Below are positions 22,701 through 33,375 of a stretch of DNA of 64,000 nt, one piece after another. Origin of the DNA: Crocodylus rhombifer (Eukaryota > Chordata > Crocodylia > Crocodylidae); the NCBI GenBank assembly GCA_038503035.1, contig JAVSML010000029.1, positions 695,708-759,707 on the forward strand, given 5' to 3'. Under the pieces are notes generated by a model that had not been told where the DNA came from, searched no databases, and was given only the letters and a program-made list of their open reading frames with translations. Each line of letters starts with the position of its first letter. Position 1 is the first letter of the stretch. A program made the position numbers and the translations under genes.

Positions 22701-24593
22701 CTATTGAAGATACTTTCTCTATAACATAATTTGTAAACAATAATCAAGCAATTTCATATCCTTTTCTTAGTTAAAGTAAATAGATTGAGAGACTTAGTAA
22801 AATCATTCTAAGCCAGGTTTTCTAGATCATGAATCATTTTGCCACTGGCAGCAATATAGCCAGGATTTTACTCACAGAGACAGAGTAACTTCAATTTAAA
22901 TTATAGGCATTATATGAAACCAACTTAGACTTATTCCCGCTAAGTTTCCTATGAATCTGTGTTTGTACAATTCTTATTTTTAACAGAACTTAGCAATCAA
23001 AAGGGAAAACTTTAAAGTTTAATATTAATACCAGATGTTACATTTTTAAACACCAAAATTGTTTTGTAGTACCCTATTTGTTAAAAATTCCAAATATCAA
23101 ATAGCTTGACAAAATAAATAAATAAATAAAAAGAAAACTATACAAAAATAGCTTGGATAACATTCCAAAAAACTGAAACAAACTGGTTATTTACCAAAAA
23201 TTCTGTTGGTGACTATGGAGTGCTTATCAAAAGCCAGGTAGTAAATCATGTAATATTATAATCTTATAAGACCTTACATTTTGCATTTTAATTATTTTTA
23301 AACAGATATTGTCAGTTTTATGGCCTAAAATAAACACTATAACCCCGTATAACAGAAAAAATAAATGAGAAGTCAGAAAAGAGTAATAAGAATATTGAAT
23401 GGATGTATTTCCTTTCATTGGAATTCTTTTTATGACTTGTAAATTGCTAGAAAACAAGATAGACTTTTCTTTTTTACAGTTTGGGGCACTGAGCTTTCAT
23501 GTTATTTGTATCAAGAGTGGTTGCTGCTCACAGGGGACACAGAAGAGTTTTATGAGGGCCACCCTCTAGCTGGAGCTCTCCAAAGCTAGAAGGAACCTAT
23601 AACTTCATCCAAAGAACCAAATTCCATAAATGGGCTTACAGCAGCCATGCTTTAGATGCAAAGATACCTGTTATACATATTTCTCCGTGAGTTATACTTG
23701 GAGGGGGAATATTTTTAAATACAATTGAAAAAGCACTTTTTGCAAGGAATAAACTTATACTAGAACTAAATGGAATCTTCTTTTAATGATCCCCAGTGCC
23801 TTTTAGTAACAAGGTATAATTTTCATCATATATGGGTCCAAGTTTGACTCCTCATATTTTTTTTTCTGCTCTATCTGATTTGCATGGTCTGATTTGCTTG
23901 CAATAATCCGAACTTTATACCTATAAACAAGTAAGTGGTCTAAAACTGAATGCAAATGCTATAATACATCTCCTAATAACCACACTGTCCAGAGGACTGT
24001 GTTTATTTTTATTGTTCCTAGAACTTGCATTTATAACCAGTTGTTTAAGCTTTATAAATAATTTCCACATAAAACTTTTCTATTAATCTTGGACAAGCCA
24101 TGAAATCTACTGTTTGTGCTATGACCAACCATGAAATCAAGCCACTTTGTCCATAATTTACTTTGGGTTTTGAAAGTAATAATATTGGAGACATCATAGT
24201 AAATTATGTCATATAAATGCAACACTACACTATAATATGCATGGTGTATGTACTAATGCAACCATTAAACAGAATAGTGTTGCTGCAATATTAATGTATT
24301 TTAGATTGTAGCAAGCAGAACTAATACACATTAGGTTAAATCATTTTCCTTCAATAATTACTAGAATACTGCATTGTCTATAAGGAATTGCCATCCAGAT
24401 TCAAAAAACATAACACCATCTATCTAGTATTTCAGAAACGTAAGAACACAGCTGGTCTCTCTGAAGACTAAGCTCCTGCTGAGCAGTACTGCACATTTCA
24501 TGAACACTAGAGATTTAAGTTTCACTGTTTTGGTCCTTTCAACCACTTGTAGATGGTAACATTAGTGACATGAGAAACTATTACAGAAATGAA
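22701..24593. other. AT-rich sequence with an (AAAT)n microsatellite
   Basis: A short (AAAT)n run lies at 23111-23130. Nothing else was recognised. Confidence 0.4.
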
Positions 24594-24915
24594 TCATAGA
24601 ATCAGTGAGTCGGAAGGGACCTAGACAGATCATCTAGTCTGACCCTCTACCATGGTCAGGAAGGAGCACTGGGGGTGGGAGGGGTCATAAGACCCCAGCC
24701 AGGTGCCTATCCAGTCTCCTCTTGAAGATTTCCAGGGCAGGTGAGAGCACCACCTCTCTGGGAAGCCTGTTCCAGCCTCTGGCCACCCTTACAGAGAAGT
24801 AGTTCTTCCTAATATCTACCCTAAACCTATCCTCCCTCAGCTTGTGGCCCTTGTTCCTGGTGACTCCAAGGGGGGCCCTGGTGAACAGACTTTCCCCAAG
24901 TCCCTGCTGAAAGGG
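24594..24915 (-). mobile_element. CR1: CR1 LINE 3' fragment
   Basis: The minus-strand frame at 24685-24933 carries RAPLGVTRNKGHKLREDRFR and ends FKRRLDRHLAGVL, the CR1 RT C-terminus. The 3' tail side reads ATCATAGAATCAGTGAGTCG on the plus strand. Truncated at about 24915. Confidence 0.88.
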
Positions 24916-24939
24916 ACAAATGCTTGTCACCAAGGCTGA

Positions 24940-25464
24940 TCAAAAGAAAAAATTTCACCTAGGTACTGCAAAGCACTGTATATCTGAGGCTTCTTTCAGA
25001 GAGCTTCAGCAATTCAGGCAGTCCCTGCTGGCTGCAGCAGGGAGCTGGACCCGGACTCCATGCTGGTAAGTAGAAGGCAGGGGAAGGAGGAATGGAGGAG
25101 GGGAAAGCAGTCCATGGGGGGACCCCATCCCCTGCCTGCTCTCCCAGCCTACCTGAGTGCCCCCAGACCCTGGCCCACTCTCCCTGCACACCCCCCACCC
25201 AGGGCTGCCCTGCCTGCCCCAGCTCCCAGTTGTTTAAAAAAAACCCCCCACTCACTGGCTGCTGCTGGGTGGGGGCCGCAATCCTTGCTGCCTCCCACTG
25301 CCCCGTGCTGCATGGTGGGCTCTTCCATGAGCCCCTTGACTCCTGCCTGCCGTCCCAAAACAGAAAGCCCCGAATTCACCGGTTCTTGCAGCAGCCTTGG
25401 GGCTCTGGGGGGTTGTGGCAGAGCCCCTCATGCAGTACGGGGCAGTGGAGGGGATTACCCCCCC
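24940..25464. mobile_element. partial foldback hAT-type element, related to 16.8 kb
   Basis: The blocks GGCTGCAGCAGGGAGCTG, CTGGTAAGTAGAAGG and CCCCGTGCTGCATGG match the GC-rich arms of the 16839-17882 element. The segment near 25275-25345 recurs inverted near 25405-25460 (GCAGAGCCCCTCATGCAGTA against its inverse), so the core is again a foldback. The right part is lost in the assembly gap. The overlapping long frames on both strands are compositional. Confidence 0.6.
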
Positions 25465-25474
25465 NNNNNNNNNN
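25465..25474. other. assembly gap (10 N)
   Basis: Ten N bases follow a CCCCCC run inside the second arm of a GC-rich inverted repeat, a structure that often blocks short-read assembly. The true gap size is unknown, since 10 N is probably a placeholder. Confidence 1.
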
Positions 25475-25628
25475 AAGCTACAAATTAATGGTGATTTCAA
25501 TGTACTTGCAAGCATGCTGACCTCTCTAGTCTTCTCCCATTTTTAGCATAACAAGCCTAGCAATGCCTACTGGGTATAGCATTACTTAACAACTGCCCAA
25601 TAATAAATGAATACTGTGATCCATGGGG

Positions 25629-26340
25629 CTAAGTACAGACAGTCAAAAAGCCCAAGGCTGAATCAATTCAATCTTCGCAGATTAGAGTTGCGGAGACTGA
25701 ACCAATATGCAAGTGAACAGACACTCACTTTTTATTGAAATGCAGTGAGTGCCTCAACTCAGTAGCCATGGCTGCACTGAGTCTCCCTGCCCCACTGCAC
25801 CCTCCTGCACCAAGTCCTGTCTTCTGGGCCATGGAGGCGGATCACTCCTTGTGCCAGTCTGGCCAGGCTGCAGCCCTTTACTTTGCTGTGGGTGCAGAAA
25901 TCTACACAATAGCCTATGCCCACACACTGGAGAGCTGGGGCCTAGGGATGAGAAGCAGCTCTTGGGCCGGGCTGGGGAGGGGCGCTGCGGTTCAGGAGTG
26001 ATGAGCCCTTGGAGGGGACTGCAGATCAGAAGCGAGGGGCGCCAGCAGAACCAGGGGCCTGTGGCCAGGAGCGAGGAGCACTGGCAGGGACAGGGGACTG
26101 CGGGTCTGGAGTGAAGGGAACCAGCAGGGCTTGGGGGGTGGACTGTGGGCTGGGAGTAAGGATCACTGGCAGGCCAGGGAGCTGTGGGTTGAGACATAGG
26201 GACAACTGGGGGGTTGTGGGTCAGCAGTGAGGTGTAATAGCATGGGGGGGGGGGTAGGTCACCAACCTATCAGGGCTGCTGAGCACCACAAAGAGAGCTG
26301 GGGGAACAGCTGCAGCTGGACTCGCCTTCTGGTGAGTGAA
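25629..26340 (+). mobile_element. TIR DNA element (TAGGKACAGA family), right end not found
   Basis: It starts CTAAGTACAGACAGTCAAAA, then AGCCCAAGGCTGAATCAATT, then GTGAACAGACACTCAC, matching the 27230 and 18574 copies. After about 150 bp it becomes GC-rich and includes a degenerate minisatellite. The conserved right half (ACTGGTTTAA block) was not found, so the copy is partial or replaced. Confidence 0.55.
26015..26231. repeat. degenerate ~40-bp minisatellite
   Basis: About five and a half units of roughly 40 bp share a skeleton of GGGACTGCRGGTC, AGGAGYGAGGR and CACTGGCAGG. Divergence between units is considerable. The G-rich plus strand makes all minus-strand frames open, so none should be read as a gene. 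Confidence 0.6.
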
Positions 26341-26554
26341 GGAGGCAGAGGGAGCTCTGAGATTCCATGATAAAAAAAATTTTTTTTTTAAAAATCATAC
26401 ATCAAAATATATAGGTATTTAGAATTTATTTTATTATAATGACTGAGGCAATGGTAGGCTTCCAAATTGCTTTAAAACTGTAAATATATCAATACTAAAA
26501 CATTGTGTTCAACTGATGCATATATATATATGAGAAAGAGAGGTATATAGATAT

Positions 26555-26675
26555 ATAAGCATTTCATTTTAATTGCAGAAAACCATGGATTTGGAGACTT
26601 TTAATCAGAGAATTTTGGATTTTTATTAGAGAATTCTGCATTTTTTAACAAAGAACACCAGGATTCCTGGTTATA
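26555..26675. mobile_element. half-copy of the 6627 palindromic MITE
   Basis: TTTCATTTTAATTGCAGAAA, then AGAATTTTGGATTTTTATT and CACCAGGATTCCTGG, parallel the right half of the element at 6627-6857 (TTTCATTTTAATACCCGCAA to CCAGGATCCC). The left part may extend back toward 26350 through poly(A)/(T) runs. Confidence 0.5.
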
Positions 26676-26699
26676 ATTGTAAATATTAGCACTGCTTTA

Positions 26700-27010
26700 G
26701 CTCTAAGCTACATTGGATTTCAGTTCATTATTTCATGACATTTGCTTGTTTTTTCCACAGACATGAAACAGCACAAACTGTGAATCAGCTAGAGAAATAT
26801 GAAGACATTTATTGATAGAAATCAAACTACTTTTTTTATCCACCGCATCTGAATTACTTTGATATGTTATAGCCTGAAGCAAAGAAAATATAATAAAAAA
26901 TATATATAAGAACTTCAGTTTTTCCTTACATATAAATCTGTTACTTACTAAGAATCAAATTTAATTCTATACAGTTAAAGGAGTTCTACACATATTTCCC
27001 TATAATCTAC
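26700..27010. other. AT-rich sequence
   Basis: Nothing recognised. Confidence 0.35.
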
Positions 27011-28070
27011 CACTTGACTCAGAGGCTAGATATAGACATTTAAAAAGCCCAAAGAGGAATCAATCAAAGTTACAGGGTTTTCTACAAGTGCTCTAGTTTA
27101 GATCAGTGGAAACAAGAACACACATTCACCCTTTTGTGGGGTGCAGGGGAAGAGGGAAAGTCCAAACCTTAGACAGGGTCCCACCATTTTTAAACTAGTC
27201 TGTGTGTGCCAGACTTCTGTTCTGTTAAGCTAGGTACAGACAGTCAAAAAGCCTGAGGCTGAATTGATTCAGTCTTTGCAGGTTAGTCTAAACTGCACAG
27301 ATTAAACTGAAACAGAAGTGAACAGACATTTACCTTTGATTCAGGAAATGCAGTCACATGCCTGCAGTGGCTCAGTCCAGAAGCCAGAGGGTGCTAGAGC
27401 ATAGTTCTCCAACTGTATGTTTACTTTCTCTTCCTGCTCCCCCTGAGGTCCCTGGGATTTGCAGACCACAATTACAACAGCAGGGCTCTGCAGGGTTGCT
27501 CATCACTTCCTCCTCCAGCTTCCAGGTATCTCTGGGATTTGTAGTCCACAGTTGCAGCCAGCAGTAAATTTAAGGGGGGAAGGGGTTTAACCTTTCTCCC
27601 TGGCCCCAGACTCCAGCAGGGATTTGCCTGGGAAGGGCCGGGTTTCCCTCCCCTATGGTAAACTGGGCTGCATCCCCAGCTGGGCTTACCCCCACCACCT
27701 CCTTGTCAGGCAGCCCTCACTGATCCAGCTAGAGAGCAGAGGATCAAACAGTACAGCCCAGCTCAGGGCTGGAAATCATGCTGGGGGACTGTGATTTAAC
27801 TTGAACCAGGAAGGGGGCTGGGACAGAAGTTCCATAAACTGGCTTGACCCAAATCAGTTAAGTCTCATACTACATTCAACCAGGTTTATCATAAACCAGT
27901 TTCAGCTATTTTGAAACTAGTTTATGTGCACTGAACTTCTATTCTGTTACAGGTTTAAACCAGTTTCTGATCACATAAACCAGTTTATGTGTAACTTCTA
28001 TCCCTAACTTTACAGGCATAAAGAGGATTCAGATTACACTACGAGTCTTGGGTAGATCTGCAAAAAAAAA
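27011..28070 (+). mobile_element. TIR DNA element, outer copy of a nested pair
   Basis: The left end GCTAGATATAGACATTTAAA and following text (GAACACACATTCACCC, TTAGACAGGGTCCCACCATT) match the copy at 1052. It is interrupted after CTGTTAAG at 27229 by a second family member and appears to resume at CTTTACAGGCATAAAG (28008). The right terminus is unclear, around 28060. Confidence 0.5.
27230..28007 (+). mobile_element. TIR DNA element, inner copy with TSD
   Basis: It begins CTAGGTACAGACAGTCAAAA and ends CTTCTATCCCTAA, imperfect inverted repeats of about 11 bp. Flanking 8-mers CTGTTAAG (27222-27229) and CTTTACAG (28008-28015) agree at 5 of 8, compatible with an aged 8-bp duplication. The left 130 bp and the right 200 bp (AACCAGTTTATG blocks) are conserved among copies, while the middle is copy-specific. 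No transposase was seen. Confidence 0.6.
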
Positions 28071-28084
28071 ATTGGACTGCCCAT

Positions 28085-28238
28085 CACAATGCCTGGGGGT
28101 CTTTAAGAAGAGCTTTGATGCCTACCTCACTGGACTCATTTGAGTTCAGTTTTTCTCCTGCCCAGGCGGGGGGGTCGGACTTGAAGATCTACAAGGTCCC
28201 TTCCCACCCTACTTCTATGATTCTATGATTCTATGAAT
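28085..28238 (+). mobile_element. CR1: CR1 LINE 3' end
   Basis: The last codons (LGVFKKSFDAYLTGLI-like), the short 3' UTR (CTCCTGCCCAGG, GGACTTGAAGATCTACAAGG) and a clear octamer tail of three ATTCTATGA-type units at about 28212-28238. It is an extremely 5'-truncated copy of about 150 bp. Confidence 0.88.
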
Positions 28239-28511
28239 GCCCTAATAATATTGGAGACCTCCCCAAGTTATGATTTTCAAATCTTATAGGGGGACTGTTC
28301 TATGGGGGGGGGGCTCAGCCCCCTCAAGCTTCTCCATAATTGATACCCCAGGTGGCAGAATGCCACCTCTCTCTCCCCAAAAACGCTGCTCTGTGAGAAT
28401 TGATCATGGTCACTGCAAACAGCAGACATCCCATGGGCTCCAGGTAACCCTGAGTTGTAACCTGAGCTGGATACATTCCTGAGGGAAGAGGGAAACCTGC
28501 TCCCTATATCT

Positions 28512-28543
<32 letters not shown>
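28512..28543 (+). repeat. 32-nt poly(G) tract
   Basis: An uninterrupted G homopolymer in the putative U3 region of the LTR. Its length is probably unstable and could be partly an assembly or sequencing artefact. It has strong G-quadruplex potential. Confidence 0.9.
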
Positions 28544-28703
28544 CGTCAGCTTAAGCTCCCTATTCTAAGCATTGCCAACCTGACTGGGAGGGTGCTAGAG
28601 ACCCTGCCAGTGTACCCAGCAACCAGTGATACATTTCAAATTGGTTGGCTGGCAGCCAACAGTTGCTGGCCTCCATTGGACCAGGTAAATGAGGTCATAA
28701 GGG

Positions 28704-28712
28704 CTATATAAG
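28704..28712 (+). promoter_or_regulatory. TATA box of the putative LTR
   Basis: CTATATAAG lies about 300 bp upstream of an AATAAA signal, as expected for U3/R of a retroviral LTR. Confidence 0.5.
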
Positions 28713-29012
28713 TGAAGGACTACCCAGGAGGAGGAGCAATAGCCATGATGAAAAAACTCAAGAGAGAAGCTGGACCATCTGAAACTTGCTCTCTCTCTTG
28801 AAACTCATGATCAATGAGCTGCCTGCCTCCAGAGGGAATCTCCACCTGCCTCTGGATTACACTCATGAGTAAGCTACCTGAGATCTAACTAGATATATAG
28901 CTTACAGTAACTCAGGTGCACGATCAAAGGCTACCCAGCCACCATTTGCAATATGGGATTCCTCTGACATTGCTCTACCCTGTACCCTATTCCAAACCTA
29001 CTCCTTGTAACC

Positions 29013-29018
29013 AATAAA
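29013..29018 (+). terminator. poly(A) signal of the putative LTR
   Basis: AATAAA in the context CCAATAAAGTTCTCCTTTGT, with a T-rich downstream element, typical of the R region of LTRs. Confidence 0.5.
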
Positions 29019-29398
29019 GTTCTCCTTTGTACCTAGTGTAGGAGACTTATTGGGAAAGCGGCTATGCCTTGGGGTTCTCTTGGTTCAGCTGACTAAGGGA
29101 GACCACAATTTGTGTTTGAGACTAAGGAAAGCACCCCAAGTTCTTGGAGTGGGTTGAGTACCCTCAAGGACTACTAAGCCTGTGTTTCCCAGGGGGCAAA
29201 GGGCCAGAAACAGTCCAGACTCTGGGTGGTGGCAACATTATCCCCAGGCTAATGGGTGTGCTCCAGGAAGTGGGTCGGCCATGTGTGAGGCGCCCCCAGG
29301 GAGGCACTTGGATCCTGGAAGGTGGTCGGGCACAGTGAGGTGCATGGCTCAGCACAGGAACACCCCATACTGGCCTGCCACACCCCAAATATAGGACA

Positions 29399-29526
29399 GT
29401 TTCTGATCACTTTACTGGTAAAAGTGTACTGTCCGTACCTGGCCAGATAGATCTGGCTTGCAGTATATCCAACATTTAACTTTACATTACTCAAGACAAT
29501 CGTAGAATCTTAGAAAATTAGTGTTC
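29399..29526. other. short unannotated spacer
   Basis: Nothing recognised. Confidence 0.3.
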
Positions 29527-29559
29527 ATAGATTCATAGATGCTAGGGTCAGAAGGGACC

Positions 29560-32042
29560 TCAACAGATCATCGACGACCCCCTGCCTAGGCAGGAAAGAG
29601 TGCTGGGGTCAGATGGCCTCAGCCAGATGCCTATCCCTCCTTCTCTGAAAGACCCCAAGGTAGGGGACAGCACCACCTCCCTTAAAAGCCCATTCCAAAT
29701 TTTGGCTACCCTTACTGTGAAGAAGTTTTTCCTGATATCTAACCTAAATCTGCTATCTGTAAGTTTGTGACCACTGTTCCTTCTTACTCCAAGAGGTGAC
29801 CTGGTAAACAGAGCATCTCTAATCCCTTGCTGCATCCCCCTAATGAATTTGTAGGGGGCCACAAGATCATCTCCCAGCCTTCTCTTGCAGAGGCTAAAGA
29901 GGTCCAGGTCCCCGAGTCTCTCCTCATAGGGCTTGTCCTGTAAGCCTCTAAACATACAAGTGGCCCTCCTCTGGACCCTCTCAAGTCTATCAACATCCTT
30001 CTTGAAGTACGGCGCCCAAAACTGGATGCAGTACTCCAATGCCTCATAGAGGGGAAGTATCACCTCCTCGTATCTATTTCTCATACATCTGCTGATGCAT
30101 GATAAAGTGCAATTAGCTTTGCTGATGATTTCATCACATTGACGACTCATGTTCATCTTGGAGTCCACTATGACTTCGAGATCCCTTTCTGCTTCTGTGC
30201 TGCTGAGAGGGTCAGTTTCCAGCCAGTAGATGTGCTGGATATTTTTGCACCCTATGTGCAGCACTCTGCACCTGTCCTTGTTGTACCGCATCCTATTGTG
30301 TACTGCCCTCTTTTCTAACCTGTCCAGATCTGCCTGCAATTATTCCCTACCCTCCAGAGTGTGCACTTCACCCTACAATTTAGTATCATCCACTTCACCC
30401 TACAATTTAGTATCATCCACAAACTTGGACAGAGTACACTTCACACCCACATCCAAGTCCCTGATGAAGATATTGAAGAGTACAGGTCCAAGGACTGAAC
30501 CCTGCAGGACTCCACTGCCCACATCCTTCCAGGTCAATACCGACCCATCTACTACCACTGGGTGTGACCACTAAGCCAATTTGCCACACACTGGAGCTTG
30601 TAAACATCTGTCACAGCCTCTTAATTTATTTATGAGAATAGGATGAGATACCATATCAAAGCCCTTACTAAAGTCCAAGAAAATGACATCTACCTCTACT
30701 CGTGCATCTAAGCACTTTGTGACCCTTGTCATAAAATGAAACCAGATTGGTCAGGCATGATCTACCTGCTACAAATCCATGCTGGTTTCCCTGCTGGACT
30801 CCCACAAATCCGATCCTTCATAATCTTTTCAAAGACCTTTCCAAGGATGGAGTTAAGACTGACTGGCCTATATTACTCAGATCCTCTTTCGTCCCCTTCT
30901 TGAAAATGGGGACCACATTGGCCCTTTTCCAGTCCTCTGGGACCTGACCCAAGCACCACAAGTGCTTAAACAGCTGTGTCAGTGGTTCTGCTATGACACC
31001 AGCCATTTCCTTCAGTACCCTAAGATGCAGCTCATCAGGGCCTGCTGACTTGAATACATCCAGTCCATCCAAGTGACTCTGCACCAAATCAGCATCACCA
31101 GTTGGCTGGTGTCCCTCTGATGCCCATCTAAGAACTCATTAGGAGATTTATCTTGAGTTCTGTTCAGGAACACTGAGGCAAAAAACTCATTGAATAGCTT
31201 AGCCTTGTCCCCCTTCTCTGTCACTAATTGCTCCTCCTTGTTCAGTAGGGGTCCTATGGTGCCCTGAGCCTTCCTTTTACTCCCTACATACCTAAAAAAT
31301 ACTTTTTGTTGTCTTTAATTTGTGTTGCCAGCCTCAGCTCTGTAGATGCTTTGGCCTTTCTAACTGCCTCCCTGCAAGTGCAAGCCAAGTACTTATACTC
31401 CTCCTTGGTAGCTTCCCCCTGCTTCCACTGCCTATATGCCTTCTTTTTTGCCCTTAGCCTATCCTAAATAGCGAAGGAAGTTTTTCAGCTCCTTTCCTAC
31501 TGGGATAATCTCCCTCTGTGCCCAAAGGATTGTTTCCTTTAGGAATGACCACCCTTCCTGGGCTCCCATCTCACCAATACTGTTCTCCTGCAGTGCGTCA
31601 TTGACTAGACTCCTAAACACACTGAATTTAGCCTTCCAAAAGTCAAGCACTTCCACCCTACTAGTTATCTTACCCACCCTACGCCGTATGGTGAATTTGA
31701 TTGATTGGTGGCCACTGTCCCTAAGGTGACCACGAATCTGCAGCTCCCCTACCAGGCCCCTGCTATAGCCAACACCAAGTCCCGTAAGGAATTCCCCCTA
31801 GTGGGACTGTATACCTCCTGTGTTAGGTGAAGGTCCTGCATGCAGGTCAAGAACCTACATGAACAGTTGGATTTGGCTGACTGTTCCTCCCAGCAGATAT
31901 CAAGGTAGTTCAGGTCCCCCATTACAACCATGTCCCTAGACTGTAAAGAATCTGAGAACTGCCTCAAGAATTCCAAGCCTAGCTTTTCCTCTTGGTGTGG
32001 GGGCCTGTAGCAGACCCCACCATCAAGTCCCTTTGCCCACAA
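29560..32042 (-). pseudogene. CR1 ORF2 endonuclease-RT, broken
   Basis: Minus-strand order, 5' to 3': endonuclease C-terminus at 32042-31749 with GGVCYRPPHQEEK, RDMVVMGDLNYLDICWEE (apurinic-type endonuclease motif) and PTRGNSLRDLVL; the linker; RT at 31087-30818 with FKSAGPDELHLRVLKEMA and ANVVPIFKKG; the FVDD active-site region near 30364-30430; and the C-terminal domain 30339-29560 with LEYCIQFWAPYFKKDVDRLE. At least six frame changes or stops separate the open pieces. A perfect 27-bp tandem duplication repeats the VDD codons. The protein is certainly inactive. Confidence 0.88.
30364..30417 (-). repeat. 27-bp in-frame tandem duplication over the RT active site
   Basis: Two identical 27-bp units (30364-30390 and 30391-30417) repeat the segment encoding VDDTKL on the minus strand. 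The unit is nine codons, so the frame is kept across the duplication. Both units contain a stop after TKL. Confidence 0.9.
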
Positions 32043-32189
32043 CCTCCATGTATCCTAACCCACAATACCTCAACTTTCTCCTCCTCTGATCCCATTTTGA
32101 TTAGGGTAGATATCTAATGCTCCTTTATATAGAGAGCAATCCCACCCCCTTTCCTCCCTACTCTGTCCCTTCTGTACGACCTGTAGCCC

Positions 32190-32955
32190 TCAGAGTTGGA
32201 AGAGACCTCATAAAGTTATCTAGTCCAACTCCATGCTCAAGGCAGGACCATCCCAACTAGATCATAACACCCAAAGCGTTGTCTAGCCAGAACTTAAAAA
32301 CCACCAAGGATGGAGATTCTCTCACTTAGGTAACCTGGTTCCAATGTTTAGTACCCTTCTAGTGAGAAAATTCTTCCTAATATCTAATCTAAACTGCCCC
32401 TGGTGCAACTTGAGACCATTGTTCCTTGTTCTGTCATCTGCCACCTCTGAGAACAGTCTCACTCCATCCTCTTTAGCTCATATTCAGCTTATTGTCCACT
32501 GTAACCCCCAGGTCCTTTTCTGCAGAGCTGTTACCCAGCCAGTCAGCCCCCATCCTGTAATGGTGCATGGGACAGTTCTGTCCTAAGTGCACTTGTGCTT
32601 ATTGAACTTCATGAGATTTCTTTTGGCCCAATCCTCCAATGTCTTTTAGCCCAATCCTCCACTCTGAATTCTAGCCCTATCCTCCAGGTTATTTACTACT
32701 CATCCCAGCTTGGTGTCATCTGCAAACTTGCTGAAGGTGCACTCTATGCAATCTTCCAGGTTGTTGATGAAGACACTGAACAAAACCTGCCACAGGACCA
32801 ACCCCTCGGATACTCCACTTGATACTGGCTGCCAACTAGCCATAAAGCCATTGATTACTACCCTCTGAGCCTGATCCTTCAGCCAGTTTTCTATCCACCT
32901 TATAGTCCATTCATCTAGCCCATGCTCCCTTAATACGTCTCTAGATATTACAGCT
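32190..32955 (-). mobile_element. CR1: CR1 LINE, second copy abutting the first
   Basis: The plus strand restarts with a CR1 3' end (CTCAGAGTTGGAAGAGACCT) at 32190 and proceeds to the FADDTKL-equivalent region (minus frame 32700-32987 with VFINNLEDCIECTFSKFADD) and WTIRWIENWLKDQAQRVVIN, ending near 32955. Its octamer tail is missing because the first CR1 sits in it. Confidence 0.85.
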
Positions 32956-33375
32956 TTGTATCTTAAAGGTTTCTGTAGCAATTCCATTGAGAAAAAATAT
33001 TAGTGCAAAAACAGTAAACTCAGTAAAAAAAGATGCTTCAAAGGTCCATTCTAAAGTTTCATTTAGGTCATAAGCATGTAGCAAAATATTGGGTTTTTCA
33101 ATATTTCTAGTTTGTTATGATAATACCACCACACTGGCAACAGCATAAAGAAACAAAGTGAGAAATACACAAATTTTAGCATGATTTGTGATTTTAACAG
33201 CTGAACTCTGAATTGCCATAGAATAGGATTTAAATTTTTCAAGTCATTATAGAAATTACAAAAAGGATACAGTTTCTGAATTAGAGCTGGATTTCCAATC
33301 ATAAAGCTGTTCTGTGTCTTTTTGCTTAAGCACAGTGGCTTTAAATAGATCAGATATGCCCAGGTTTGCGCTCAC
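32956..33375. other. AT-rich sequence
   Basis: Nothing firm. An open minus-strand frame continues from the candidate exon below into this interval to about 33256. Confidence 0.35.

Larger units (their letters stand above)
28296..29398 (+). mobile_element. probable solo LTR of an endogenous retrovirus
   Basis: The ends TGTTCTAT and ATAGGACA are inverted repeats at 7 of 8 bases, with TG...CA borders. Inside are a reverse CCAAT box (CCATTGGACC near 28672), a TATA box at 28704-28712 and AATAAA at 29013-29018 followed by a T/G-rich stretch, in the order U3-R-U5. No gag, pol or env frame and no primer-binding site follows, so it is a solo LTR left by recombination. A clean 4-6 bp target duplication was not seen. 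The family is not known. The U3 contains a 32-nt G run. Confidence 0.5.
29527..32189 (-). mobile_element. CR1: CR1 LINE, 2.7-kb copy including endonuclease remnant
   Basis: The plus strand begins TTCATAGATTCATAGATGCT, a CR1 tail in reverse, and carries the 3' UTR, full RT, linker and the C-terminal part of the endonuclease. It ends at CGACCTGTAGCC near 32189, directly against the 3' end of a second CR1. It is the longest CR1 in the window. Confidence 0.9.

Noticed and set aside
25060..25520. 142-codon frames running through the N gap
   Set aside because: Low-complexity translation of a GC-rich foldback, with undefined residues from the gap.
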